Part shown: positions 53,882 through 62,464 of the stretch, in pieces
Layout of the letters: every line of letters starts with the position of its first letter
Numbering within the stretch: position 1 is the stretch's first letter
Assembly (NCBI RefSeq): GCF_037969875.1
Contig: NZ_CP150218.1
Location: 7,254,001-7,318,000 of the forward strand
Length of the DNA stretch: 64,000 nucleotides
Source: Paenibacillus sp. FSL R7-0337
GTDB taxonomy: Bacteria; Bacillota; Bacilli; Paenibacillales; Paenibacillaceae
Direction: 5' to 3'
Notes under the pieces: generated by a model
Told to the model about the DNA's origin: nothing
The model's input: only the letters and a program-made list of their open reading frames with translations
The model's database searches: none
Position numbers and translations under genes: made by a program

Positions 53882-55906
53882 ATGGAATATCATGTTGCAA
53901 TGCAAGGGAGCGATCAGGCTCCCGGTACAGCAGACAAGCCCTTCCGCTCCATTTGCCGCGCTGCGGTGCTGGCGGAGCCAGGAGATACGGTCACCGTTCA
54001 TGCGGGGACATACAGGGAATGGGTGAGCCCGGCTAACGGAGGGACTGAGGATCAGAGGATTATCTATCAGGCTGCCGGAGATGGGGAGGTTGTCATCACA
54101 GGCGCTGAGCCGGTGGCAGACTGGCAGGATGAAGGAGACGGTGTCTGGAGCGCGGAGGTGCCGAACAGCCTGTTTGCTGTGCGCAATCCTTTCAAGGAGA
54201 AATTGTATGGCGACTGGCTGTTCGAAGGGGCGTTCGAGCCGCATCTGGGGGAGGTCTATCTGGACGGCAAATCGCTGTATGAATGTGATAGCGTTACCAA
54301 GCTGCGCGATCCTAAGGTTTGGCCGCAGGCCAAGTACCCGGCGGACTCTCTGCTCCAGTGGTATGCAGAAGCAGGAGCGGCTTCCACCAGGATATGGGCG
54401 AGCTTCGGGGGCAAGGACCCGCGCCGGGAGAATGTGGAGATCAGCGTTCGTCCTTATTGCTTCTGGCCGGAGCAGACGGGACGGGGTTATATAACCGTCA
54501 AGGGCTTCACACTCCGCCAGGCATCTCCTCAATGGGCACCGCCGACGGCGTTGCAGGAAGGGTTGATTGGACCCCATTGGAGCAAGGGCTGGATCATTGA
54601 GGACAACCACATCTGCGAATCCAAATGTACAGGGGTGAGCCTGGGCAAAGAAATCTCAACCGGGCACAACGAGTGGTCAAATGGCCGGATGAAGGGCGGG
54701 ACGCAGCGGGAGCAGGAGGTTATTTTCCGCGCACTCCGCCAGGATTGGCATAAGGACAACATTGGAAGTCATATCGTCCGCAATAATGTAATTCATGATT
54801 GTGAGCAGGCCGGAGTGGTCGGCCATTTGGGCGGGGCCTTCAGCCAGATTGTCCAGAACCGGATTTATAATATCCATCATAAACGGATTTTCCACGGGGC
54901 AGAGGTCGGCGGAATCAAGCTCCATGCTTCACTGGATACCCAAATTTGCGACAATGTTATTTACAGCTCCTACCGGGCGTTATGGCTGGACTGGCAGGCA
55001 CAGGGCACCCGTATCAGCCGGAACGTATTCTACGACAACTTGTCCGAGGATTTCTTCATGGAGGTCTGCCACGGTCCTTATATGGTCGATCACAACCTGT
55101 TCCTGTCGCCGATGAACTTCCGCAATATGGCCCAGGGCGGCGCGTTCGTCCATAATCTGTTCGCTGGCAGGTTCGTAGTGCGCCCCGAGCTTACCCGATA
55201 CACGCCGTACCATATGCCGCATGAGACAGCCATTGCCGGGTACAGCAACTTCACGGGCGGCGATGACCGATATTATAACAATATCTTCCTGCGTGATGAG
55301 GACAAGGACAATGAGGTTGTGCCGATGACGTTCTTCGAGCATCTGCCGCTTGCCCCGAGAGAGCAGCTTAATGATAACGGTGAGAGGGTAATGGACGGTA
55401 TCCCGGACAATTCCCGCTGTTATCTGCATCCAGTCGGATTGGGCGGCTACAACGAGCATCCGAATGCGCTGGATAAGCAGTGGTGGGAATACACCAAGGC
55501 AGAGATCAAAGCGATGATCGATTCCGGGAAGCCGTTCCATCCCGAACAGATGGCCCTTCCTGTAGCCATTCAAGGCAATCTGTATCTGAAAGATGCGGTG
55601 CCGGGTGCGCATGAGCGCAGCGCGAAGGTCTATGCTGACAAAGGCATTGAGATTGAGGTTGATCCGGCTTCCGGCAAGGTGCAGGTGCATATCGTGAACC
55701 CTGAGCTGCTGCGTGCAGCCGCGCCGACCGTGGTCACCACGAATCTGCTGGGCAGAAGCTATCACGCCGAGATGCGCTATGAGGAGCCGGACGGCTCCCC
55801 GTACCGGTTCGACCGCGACTTCTTCGGTACGCAGCGTCCGGACTCGAATGTAACGCCTGGACCGTTTGAATTAACAGAGAATGCTGCGGTGAAAATAGTG
55901 CTGTAG
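53882..55906 (+). CDS. GH120 beta-xylosidase (right-handed parallel beta-helix)
   Basis: 674 residues. ATG 53882 has AAGAGGAGG upstream; the first in-frame ATG at 53852 precedes that site and is rejected. The protein starts MEYHVAMQGSD and continues with beta-helix coils, closely following Thermoanaerobacterium XylC, the founding GH120 enzyme. Shared blocks include GLIGPHWSKGWIIEDN, GSHIVRNNVIHDC and LWLDWQAQGTRIS. By alignment from memory Asp370 (LDWQAQG) is the nucleophile and Glu394 (MEVCHGP) the acid/base. It removes xylose from the non-reducing end of xylo-oligosaccharides. There is no signal peptide, matching cytoplasmic action after import by the transporter encoded just upstream. Confidence 0.92.
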   Translation: MEYHVAMQGSDQAPGTADKPFRSICRAAVLAEPGDTVTVHAGTYREWVSPANGGTEDQRIIYQAAGDGEVVITGAEPVADWQDEGDGVWSAEVPNSLFAVRNPFKEKLYGDWLFEGAFEPHLGEVYLDGKSLYECDSVTKLRDPKVWPQAKYPADSLLQWYAEAGAASTRIWASFGGKDPRRENVEISVRPYCFWPEQTGRGYITVKGFTLRQASPQWAPPTALQEGLIGPHWSKGWIIEDNHICESKCTGVSLGKEISTGHNEWSNGRMKGGTQREQEVIFRALRQDWHKDNIGSHIVRNNVIHDCEQAGVVGHLGGAFSQIVQNRIYNIHHKRIFHGAEVGGIKLHASLDTQICDNVIYSSYRALWLDWQAQGTRISRNVFYDNLSEDFFMEVCHGPYMVDHNLFLSPMNFRNMAQGGAFVHNLFAGRFVVRPELTRYTPYHMPHETAIAGYSNFTGGDDRYYNNIFLRDEDKDNEVVPMTFFEHLPLAPREQLNDNGERVMDGIPDNSRCYLHPVGLGGYNEHPNALDKQWWEYTKAEIKAMIDSGKPFHPEQMALPVAIQGNLYLKDAVPGAHERSAKVYADKGIEIEVDPASGKVQVHIVNPELLRAAAPTVVTTNLLGRSYHAEMRYEEPDGSPYRFDRDFFGTQRPDSNVTPGPFELTENAAVKIVL

Positions 55907-55927
55907 AACGGAATGGTTATGACTGAG

Positions 55928-55953
55928 AGCCTGTCCCTGTGGACAGGCTTTTG
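55928..55953 (+). terminator. Rho-independent terminator after GH120
   Basis: AGCCTGTCC and GGACAGGCT form a perfect 9-bp stem with loop CTGT, followed by TTTTG, 21 bp after the stop codon. Confidence 0.8.
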
Positions 55954-56106
55954 TGTGGTGCATGAAATGAGAAATTCTGCATGAAGTGCAACAATGGTGA
56001 TGCAATAGTACAGATGGTTATAGCCGATCTCTGCCTATGAAGGTGAAGTGAGCCTACATATAATGGAAGAAGGATGAAATGATGAGAGTCGAAGGGAGAT
56101 GAAGAG

Positions 56107-57012
56107 ATGAAGACATTCAATGAAAAGTACCTAGACACCGAGGAAAACTTCAACAATGTTCATGCCTTTTTGAGAAAAATGGTACCTTTGACGGGTAAGC
56201 TTCAGACTTGGGAATTTGTCAGATTCGAGTTCTGGAACCGGTACGAAGCGCCCAAGAGTACAGATCCTAATTTCATGGAAAATAATGCACACCTATGGAA
56301 GAATGAAGCCGGTGAGATCATCGGCTTGTTCATTTCCGAATCGGGGGGCAGCTTCTTCAGCTTAATTGTCCACCCGGATGATCCGCAGCTGGCAGGCGAG
56401 ATGGTGGAATGTACCCGGAATATATGGGGCGAGGGGAAAAAGAAGCTCAACACCGATTGCTATCCCTATGGTCTGGAGGTTCAGGCATTATTAGACCAAG
56501 GATTTGTGCAAGATTCTCATATCGGGAATACCCGAAGGTATGATCTTGCGGATACGGATTACACTTTGAAGCTGGAAGAAGGATTCTATATCCGCTCAAT
56601 GGCGGAAGGGACAGACGAATGCGCGAAGAGTGAATTGATTGAGCAGATCTTTTCTCCGGATGATGTCAATGTCGGGAACTCAGATTACTGGAGAAAGGAT
56701 CTACAATCCTATCGTGCGGAGCTTGATTTCTCGGTAGTGGATGATAAAGGGCGGCCTGTCGCCTTCTGTTTCGGATTCGTAGATCAGGATAACGAGTTCG
56801 CGGTTATAGAGACGATTGGGACCCACCCGGATTACCGGCAACGCGGCTTCGGTAAAGCGGTGGTTACCGCGTGTTTCTTGCGGCTGAAGGAGCAAGGGGT
56901 GACAACGGCCTATATCACGGGGTTTTCTGCTGAGGCTAATGCTCTATATCAATCCCTGCAGCCGGTGGAGATTATTCCAGTCCATTCGTATGTGTATGAA
57001 CGTCAAATCTAG
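56107..57012 (+). CDS. GNAT-family N-acetyltransferase
   Basis: 301 residues; ATG with AGGGAGATGAAG upstream. Two GNAT-like halves are suggested: a degenerate N-terminal half (about 1-150, SLIVHPDDPQLAGEMVECTR) and a C-terminal half with the acetyl-CoA loop YRQRGFGKAVVTACFLRL near 240-257. The acceptor substrate is unknown. It is preceded by a terminator and is not obviously linked to sugar metabolism, so it may be an unrelated single gene within the region. Confidence 0.82.
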   Translation: MKTFNEKYLDTEENFNNVHAFLRKMVPLTGKLQTWEFVRFEFWNRYEAPKSTDPNFMENNAHLWKNEAGEIIGLFISESGGSFFSLIVHPDDPQLAGEMVECTRNIWGEGKKKLNTDCYPYGLEVQALLDQGFVQDSHIGNTRRYDLADTDYTLKLEEGFYIRSMAEGTDECAKSELIEQIFSPDDVNVGNSDYWRKDLQSYRAELDFSVVDDKGRPVAFCFGFVDQDNEFAVIETIGTHPDYRQRGFGKAVVTACFLRLKEQGVTTAYITGFSAEANALYQSLQPVEIIPVHSYVYERQI

Positions 57013-57093
57013 TCCGTACAGGCGTTATAAATGGATTTCCATGCTCCATATATATTTTTTCGCAGCAGGTTCCTCAGCAGGATTTCACACTTA

Positions 57094-57132
57094 GTTTATC
57101 GAATAAACAAAGTGTAGAGATATACATATAAT
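57094..57132 (+). promoter_or_regulatory. Inverted repeat and -10 box before the esterase gene
   Basis: GTTTAT-CGA-ATAAAC (57094-57108) is a perfect 6+6-bp inverted repeat overlapping the weak -35 TAAACA (57104-57109). A perfect -10 TATAAT (57127-57132) follows at 17 bases. A repressor bound to the repeat would block the promoter. Confidence 0.5.
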
Positions 57133-57153
57133 CTATGAGAGGAATGAGCAGCT

Positions 57154-57936
57154 TTGGACATGAACCATCAGAAGTATACAATACAAGCAGCGGGATATGA
57201 TCAGGAGAAAGCAGGGATTGAGCGTGGTAAGATCACGATGATCGAATATCCCTCTGCCACAGTTGGCAACACCCGGAAGGCTAGAGTATACACACCCCCC
57301 GGCTATTCCAGCACAGAGAAATATAATGTCTTGTATCTGCTGCACGGCATTGGCGGAAATGAGGACGAATGGTACACTCACGGCACGCCGCAGATTATTC
57401 TGGACAACCTGTATGCCGATCACAAGCTGAAGCCGATGATTGTTGTGCTGCCGAATGGCCGGGCGATGCAGAACGACCGGGCGGAGGGCGACATCTTTGC
57501 GCCTGACAAGTTGGAAGCCTTCGGGGCCTTTGAGTCTGATCTGCTGAACGATCTGATCCCTTATATTGAAGCGAATTATTCTGTGCTGACGGACCGGGAG
57601 CACCGTGCGCTGGCCGGGTTGTCCATGGGCGGAGGGCAATCGCTCAACATGGGTCTGAATAATCTGGACCGCTTCGCCTGGGTGGGAGCCTTCTCTGCGG
57701 CACCTAACACGAAGGAGCCGGAGATGCTGGTACCCGACCCGCAAAAGGTCGCGGACGCGCTTAACCTGCTCTGGTTATCCTGCGGAGACCGGGACAGCCT
57801 GAAGTATGTCAGCGACCGCACCCATGCTTACTTCTTAGAACATAATGTGCCGCATATCTGGGTAGAAGAGCAGGGCGACCATGACTGGCCGGTCTGGAAG
57901 AACGGCTTGTACCAGTTCGCTCAGCTTATTTTCTAA
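57154..57936 (+). CDS. CE1-type esterase (acetylxylan/feruloyl esterase-like)
   Basis: 260 residues starting at TTG 57154 with GAGGAATGAG upstream; ATG 57160 is an alternative. The alpha/beta hydrolase core has the oxyanion segment LYLLHGIGGNEDEWY, the nucleophile elbow GLSMGGG with Ser157, and His243 in QGDHDWPVW; the catalytic Asp is probably in LSCGDRDSL. This is the esterase D/CE1 pattern of acetylxylan and feruloyl esterases. It lacks a signal peptide and would act on imported acetylated or feruloylated oligosaccharides. It appears to be a single-gene transcript with its own operator-like repeat. Confidence 0.88.
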   Translation: MDMNHQKYTIQAAGYDQEKAGIERGKITMIEYPSATVGNTRKARVYTPPGYSSTEKYNVLYLLHGIGGNEDEWYTHGTPQIILDNLYADHKLKPMIVVLPNGRAMQNDRAEGDIFAPDKLEAFGAFESDLLNDLIPYIEANYSVLTDREHRALAGLSMGGGQSLNMGLNNLDRFAWVGAFSAAPNTKEPEMLVPDPQKVADALNLLWLSCGDRDSLKYVSDRTHAYFLEHNVPHIWVEEQGDHDWPVWKNGLYQFAQLIF

Positions 57937-58066
57937 TGGGTGTAGGGGGCGTCCGGGAACGGGGGTCTCTTATTCTGGCCGGATGAGTCTACGGCAGAAG
58001 AAATCGCGCGGGAGTAGATGGATTTTATACACTTGCTGATGAACCAATCTCCCTCACGGGAACAGG

Positions 58067-58197
58067 AGTTGGATAAACGTCACTTAATTCATCGCAATTC
58101 ACCTGAAGTGGGTGAAATCTCAAAATTAGTTGTGCTTTTTCCACTTGTTGCCGGGTAATCCTTAGAAAGCGGGAAATTAAGATACGTTTATCCAGTT
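58067..58197. repeat. Dispersed repeat units with inverted copies in a gene-free gap
   Basis: In the gap 57937-58355 the sequence GTTGGATAAACGTCACTTAA (58068-58087) is the inverted relative of AATTAAGATACGTTTATCC at 58175-58193. AAATTAGTTGTGCTTTTTCC lies between them (58124-58143). The same motifs occur at 43130-43265. Confidence 0.55.
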
Positions 58198-58268
58198 GTT
58201 TGCCCGAGAGGTACTTGAACGGCTGGAGATGTTGGTTAGTTGGCCGGAATTGAGAGACGGAAGTTGCC

Positions 58269-58313
58269 AAAAAAGGCAGTCCCAAGCCATTATATAATGG
58301 CTCTGGGGCTGCC
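58269..58313 (-). terminator. Rho-independent terminator of the minus-strand transporter operon
   Basis: Outer arms GGCAGTCCC/GGGGCTGCC (one G-U pair) enclose a second perfect stem AGCCATTA/TAATGGCT. On the minus strand the structure is followed by six T residues, 42 bp after the binding-protein stop. Confidence 0.85.
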
Positions 58314-58355
58314 TCTTCTTTTACTTTTACAGCTTACGCAGTAACGCTCATTTGC

Positions 58356-60152
58356 TTATTTATTGGCAACAGCATCAGCACGCATTTTAACGATTTTGTC
58401 TGCTCTTTCCTTGTCTACGGCGAAGACATCGTTCCAGCCGAGTCCTTCGACATCGCTCTTCAGCTTGGTCCAGAGCTGGTCGAATTCGGCCTGGTCCTTG
58501 GCGAAAATCATTTTCCAGGAGGTGTTCTTGACATAATCGGAAATCTGGCTGCGTTTGTTCTTGACGTCAGAGGAATCGGAGCCAAGACTGGTGTTGATAT
58601 TCGGCACGATGTCGATCATGTTGTTCTTCGTATAGTACTCGGTCGGAGTAGTAGCATCATAGGTTTTCTGCCAGTCTGTAGTCAGCGCAGTCTTGTTGGC
58701 TTCAATGGTGGAAGCCCAGTAGGTGCTGTTATAGAACTCTTTGGTTTCCGGGTCGGTCACGAAATCACTCATAATCATCGAGTTGACTTTACTCTGGCCA
58801 TCCTGGTAACCGCCGCCGCCGTATTCAGCAGGGACCGGGGTGTTTTCCTGGAATGCAGTCTGACCAACTTCGGTCAGCTTAAATTTGCCGTCCGGTGTTT
58901 TTTCATAGTTGAAGCCTTCGAAGCCGTTGGTATAGTAACGCAGGCCTTCCGGTGAGGACATCCAGTCCATCAGTTCCATGATTCTTTCCGGCTCTTTCGC
59001 TTTGGAGCCGATGGCGAACACTCTGCCGTTCCCGAAGTAAGCATCACTGTTCTGGATCAGATGGGTATCGCCGATCGGAACGGCTACGTTGCCGTCACCC
59101 TGGTTGCCGCGTTCAATCGTGTTGTAGAAGCCTCTCTGCCAGGAGTACCACAGGAGCAGCACCTGCTTGTTGGTCAGCTTCTCAGATACCTTGTTCCAGT
59201 CCTGGGAAGGGGAATCCGGGTCGACGAGACCCATTTTGTTAGCGTCATAATAGAACTGCAGAATCTTCTTGTACATACTGTTGTCGTCCACGATCGGAAC
59301 GATATCGCCTTTGGCATTCAATTGAATAGTTGTCGTGCCGTTCGGCTGCTCATAGCCATACCAGTTACTCAGCCACCGGACATTCTCCATGCTTCCGCCG
59401 TCCCAGTCCTTCCACAGCGTAATCGGAACAATCGGCTTGCCGTCCGGAGTCTTCGGATATTTAGCCTGCATGTCCTTCAGGGCCGTCATCAGGTCGTTCA
59501 GATTATTCAGCTTCGGAGCGCCGATTCCTTTGTAATAATCCCAAGGCATAATCGGGCTGGAGTAAGGCAGCTCTTCCGAAAAGGTCGTTGGCGAAGTATC
59601 GGCGGTGAAGGCCGGGAGAGCATAGATTTTACCGTCCGGATTCTGCTTCTCGAAGGCCACATTGAACGGCTTGAAGTGATTGTCTACATATTGGGACAGA
59701 TGCTCCGTGTTCTTAATCATGTCGGTTAGATCCATAATCATGCCTGCCGGAATCAGTTCCTCGAGCTGGCTGTTCTCAATAATCAGGAGGTCACCGAGGT
59801 CACCGGATGCCGAGCGGGTCTTGTACAGCTGGTCGCCCGCTACCTGCGGAGCCAGAATGTTCAGCGTGATATTGAATTTGTCCTTAAGCAGCTTGCCGTA
59901 CCATCCCGTCTGCTCGCCTTGATAGTTAGCTGCGTTGTCGAATACCGTAATGGTTAGAGGTTTGCTGTGATCGATGCCTTTGCTAGTGCCCGGATCGGAT
60001 GACTCAGTAGGTGTTCCGGGTTCGGCCGTCCCCGCAGCAGCTCCTCCATTGTTGGAATTACCGCTGCAACCACTTAGCGCCGTTGTTACCAGCAGAATGG
60101 TCGTCCCTAGTAACAGCGCGGACTTTCTGCCCAGCTTATGATGTGTTTTCAT
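58356..60152 (-). CDS. Extracellular solute-binding lipoprotein of a CUT1-type ABC importer
   Basis: 598 residues; ATG with GGGGGGC upstream. The signal peptide ends in the lipobox ALSGC with Cys29 lipidated, then an Asn/Gly/Ala linker. The mature part belongs to the LipO-like large binding proteins (YGKLLKDKFNITLNI, IYALPAFTADTSPTTF, SEKLTNKQVLLLWYSWQRG). Unlike in the other units, it is the last gene, after both permeases. Sequence motifs differ from the paralogous pair at 26944/49864, so a different ligand is likely. Confidence 0.92.
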   Translation of the reverse strand: MKTHHKLGRKSALLLGTTILLVTTALSGCSGNSNNGGAAAGTAEPGTPTESSDPGTSKGIDHSKPLTITVFDNAANYQGEQTGWYGKLLKDKFNITLNILAPQVAGDQLYKTRSASGDLGDLLIIENSQLEELIPAGMIMDLTDMIKNTEHLSQYVDNHFKPFNVAFEKQNPDGKIYALPAFTADTSPTTFSEELPYSSPIMPWDYYKGIGAPKLNNLNDLMTALKDMQAKYPKTPDGKPIVPITLWKDWDGGSMENVRWLSNWYGYEQPNGTTTIQLNAKGDIVPIVDDNSMYKKILQFYYDANKMGLVDPDSPSQDWNKVSEKLTNKQVLLLWYSWQRGFYNTIERGNQGDGNVAVPIGDTHLIQNSDAYFGNGRVFAIGSKAKEPERIMELMDWMSSPEGLRYYTNGFEGFNYEKTPDGKFKLTEVGQTAFQENTPVPAEYGGGGYQDGQSKVNSMIMSDFVTDPETKEFYNSTYWASTIEANKTALTTDWQKTYDATTPTEYYTKNNMIDIVPNINTSLGSDSSDVKNKRSQISDYVKNTSWKMIFAKDQAEFDQLWTKLKSDVEGLGWNDVFAVDKERADKIVKMRADAVANK

Positions 60153-60198
60153 GTGTAGCCCCCCGAATGTTTAATGTATCATAAATGGCGCTGGCGGA

Positions 60199-61164
60199 TT
60201 AGCCTTTGACCGCACCAATTATAATTCCTTTTACAAAAAATCTCTGGAAGATCGGATATACCAGCAGAATAGGTGCGACTACGATAATGGTTACGGTCAT
60301 GCGGATGGAGGTAGAGGTCTGCTTGGTCGCCAGAGTTGCCATGGCCGTTGATCCGGCATTCTGCAGATTGACCATGGTCGACAAGGAGCTTGCCTGGTTG
60401 ATGTAGTTATACAGAATGAACTGTAAGCTGTAGAGCTTACTGTCCGTCACCAGCAGGAGCGTATCCTGGAAGGAGTTCCACTGGTTAACCGCCGAGAAAA
60501 TGGCAACGGTTGCAAGGATCGGCTTGCTGATTGGCAGAATGATTTTGTAGAAAATCGTGAAGATTCCTGCGCCGTCAATGCTGGCCGCCTGCTGAAGCTC
60601 CTTCGGTGTTGCCTCGACGAAGGTTTTGACCAGGATAATGAAGAAGGGTGCTACTACGGACGGAAGAATATAAGCCAGGAAGTTGTCCGTCAGATGCAGC
60701 GATCTCATGGTCAGATACCAAGGGATGATCCCGGCGTTGAAGAACATCGTGATGATGGTGAAGCGGTACCAGAATTTCTTGCCCCACATGTCCTCCTGGG
60801 CGAACATAAATCCGAGGAAGGCCGAGGCGCCGACGGTCAGCAGCGTACCAATTACTGTTCTGCCGAGAGAGATCATAAAGGCATTGCCCAGACCGGGGAT
60901 TTTGAACACATCGATATAATTCTGGAAATGAATCCCCTTAGGCCAGAAAATAATTTCGCCCTTGGCGCTTAGGTCGTTCGCGCTGATCGTATTGATAATG
61001 ATCGAGTAGAACGGATAAACGCAGATGAAGGCGAACAGTGAGAATAGGATGTAGATAATAGTGGAGATGATTTTATCGGCAGCACTGACCTGCATTTTGA
61101 CCGTTTTTTTGGTGATGTCGATCTCCCGGGTGTTTGGCGTAAGACTGGTCTGGTTGTCACTCAT
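60199..61164 (-). CDS. ABC sugar permease, YtcP/CUT1 type
   Basis: 321 residues; ATG with GGAGAGGGC upstream, overlapping the stop of the first permease as ATGA. A polar N-terminus of ~32 residues precedes the first membrane segment (IISTIIYILFSLFAFICVYP). The EAA loop is LQQAASIDGAGIFTIFYKI near 200. The C-terminus is FQRFFVKGIIIGAVKG. It forms the channel together with the product of the overlapping gene. Confidence 0.92.
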   Translation of the reverse strand: MSDNQTSLTPNTREIDITKKTVKMQVSAADKIISTIIYILFSLFAFICVYPFYSIIINTISANDLSAKGEIIFWPKGIHFQNYIDVFKIPGLGNAFMISLGRTVIGTLLTVGASAFLGFMFAQEDMWGKKFWYRFTIITMFFNAGIIPWYLTMRSLHLTDNFLAYILPSVVAPFFIILVKTFVEATPKELQQAASIDGAGIFTIFYKIILPISKPILATVAIFSAVNQWNSFQDTLLLVTDSKLYSLQFILYNYINQASSLSTMVNLQNAGSTAMATLATKQTSTSIRMTVTIIVVAPILLVYPIFQRFFVKGIIIGAVKG

Positions 61165-62075
61165 ACAATGCCCTCTCCTCTCAGCATTTTGGACAGCCCG
61201 TTCACCGAAAAGAGAAGCACCACGCTGATTACACTCTTCAGCATACTGATCGCAACGGAGACGGAATAGCTGCCGCCGCCCATGGCGAGGTTATACACAT
61301 ATAGATCAAGAACCTGAATAGTGTCCTTGTTAAACGCATTCTGGAACACGAAATACTGCTCCAATCCGTTATTCAGGAAGCTTGCAATCTGGAGCATCAG
61401 CAGGACGAAGTAGGTTGGCATCATGCTTGGCAATACGACGTGGCGGATAACCTGCATCCGGGTAGCCCCGTCTACATAAGCCGCTTCATATAACGATTCG
61501 TCGATGCCCATGATGGCCGCGATGTACAAAATGGCGGACCAGCCGAGTGACTTCCAGGTAGCCCAGGCCCACATCGTCCACCAGACATGCTCCGAACTCT
61601 GCAGGAACATGGTTGGAGAATCGGTCAGCCCAGTCATATGCAGGAAGCCGTTGACCATCCCCTCACTGGAGAACATGGAGAAGGCGAGGGAGTACACAAG
61701 CACCCAACTGATGAAGTTCGGCAGCGTGGTGACCGTCTGGATGAATTTGCGGAAACGGACTGCCTTGATCTCGGTCAGGAAGATGGCGAAGATCATCGGG
61801 AGCCAGGAGAAGAGGATGCCCAGTCCGCTGATGCCGAAGGTATTCCAGATGACCTGCATTAACTGGTCGATCTTGACCTGATTTTCTACTAAAGAATGGA
61901 ACCATTTGAAGCCGACGAACTCAGATTGGGACAATGGGATAGGCGGGGTGTAATCAAAAAATGCATAGACCCATCCATAGAGCGGATAGTAGGCAAAGAC
62001 AGCGAGTAAAAGCATAAAGGGAGAGATGTAAAGGAATTTCCGGAACGAATTGCTTCTCATGCTCTGGCTGCGCAT
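61161..62075 (-). CDS. ABC sugar permease, LplB type
   Basis: 304 residues if the ATG at 62075 is used, which has TGAGGAGTG 6-7 bases upstream; ATG codons at 62090/62093 and a start at 62165 are alternatives with poorer sites. The first membrane segment is near 15-35 (YISPFMLLLAVFAYYPLYGW). The EAA loop is LYEAAYVDGATRMQVIRHV near 205. It is the first gene of the operon; a promoter with a perfect cre match lies just upstream. Confidence 0.9.
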   Translation of the reverse strand: MRSQSMRSNSFRKFLYISPFMLLLAVFAYYPLYGWVYAFFDYTPPIPLSQSEFVGFKWFHSLVENQVKIDQLMQVIWNTFGISGLGILFSWLPMIFAIFLTEIKAVRFRKFIQTVTTLPNFISWVLVYSLAFSMFSSEGMVNGFLHMTGLTDSPTMFLQSSEHVWWTMWAWATWKSLGWSAILYIAAIMGIDESLYEAAYVDGATRMQVIRHVVLPSMMPTYFVLLMLQIASFLNNGLEQYFVFQNAFNKDTIQVLDLYVYNLAMGGGSYSVSVAISMLKSVISVVLLFSVNGLSKMLRGEGIV

Positions 62076-62194
62076 TGTTTCACTCCTCATCATATTCTCT
62101 TTGTATGATTGCTTCCTGAAGCTAAGCCGGGGCAAGCAATCCCTGGCATCTTGTCTGTCTGTCATCCCCCTTCTTCAGTAAGCAACTCCAGTTT

Positions 62195-62248
62195 TGATAA
62201 CGCTTTCATGTATGAAACTATAATAAGTTATCGTCTATCTTCCTACAA
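62195..62248 (-). promoter_or_regulatory. Promoter with perfect cre (CcpA) site for the minus-strand operon
   Basis: On the minus strand TTGTAG (62248-62243), 17 bases and TATTAT (62225-62220) form a sigma-A-like promoter. Just downstream of the expected start point, TGAAAGCGTTATCA (62208-62195) matches the cre consensus at all 14 positions. CcpA bound there would block transcription in glucose-grown cells (inference from the known mechanism). Confidence 0.7.
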
Positions 62249-62464
62249 TGACCGATCCTCACCAATTATTGATCTATTGTAAGATGAAGGAGACACGGAC
62301 GGAAAGGGCAATTGCATGGGAGAGGCAAGGGAGAAAAGCAGGAGACGCGGATGAAACGGGAGTTCATAGGAGTGGGAAGAAAGGTATATGGGAGGCTAGG
62401 GGGAAACGAAAGAGTGGTGAGGAGCATTATTGCACCAATTCATTAAATGTGGACGGATGAGCTA

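Noticed and set aside
62249..62460. 70-codon frame in the gap upstream of the minus-strand operon
   Set aside because: Composition is Lys/Arg/Glu/Gly-rich without homology or ribosome-binding site.
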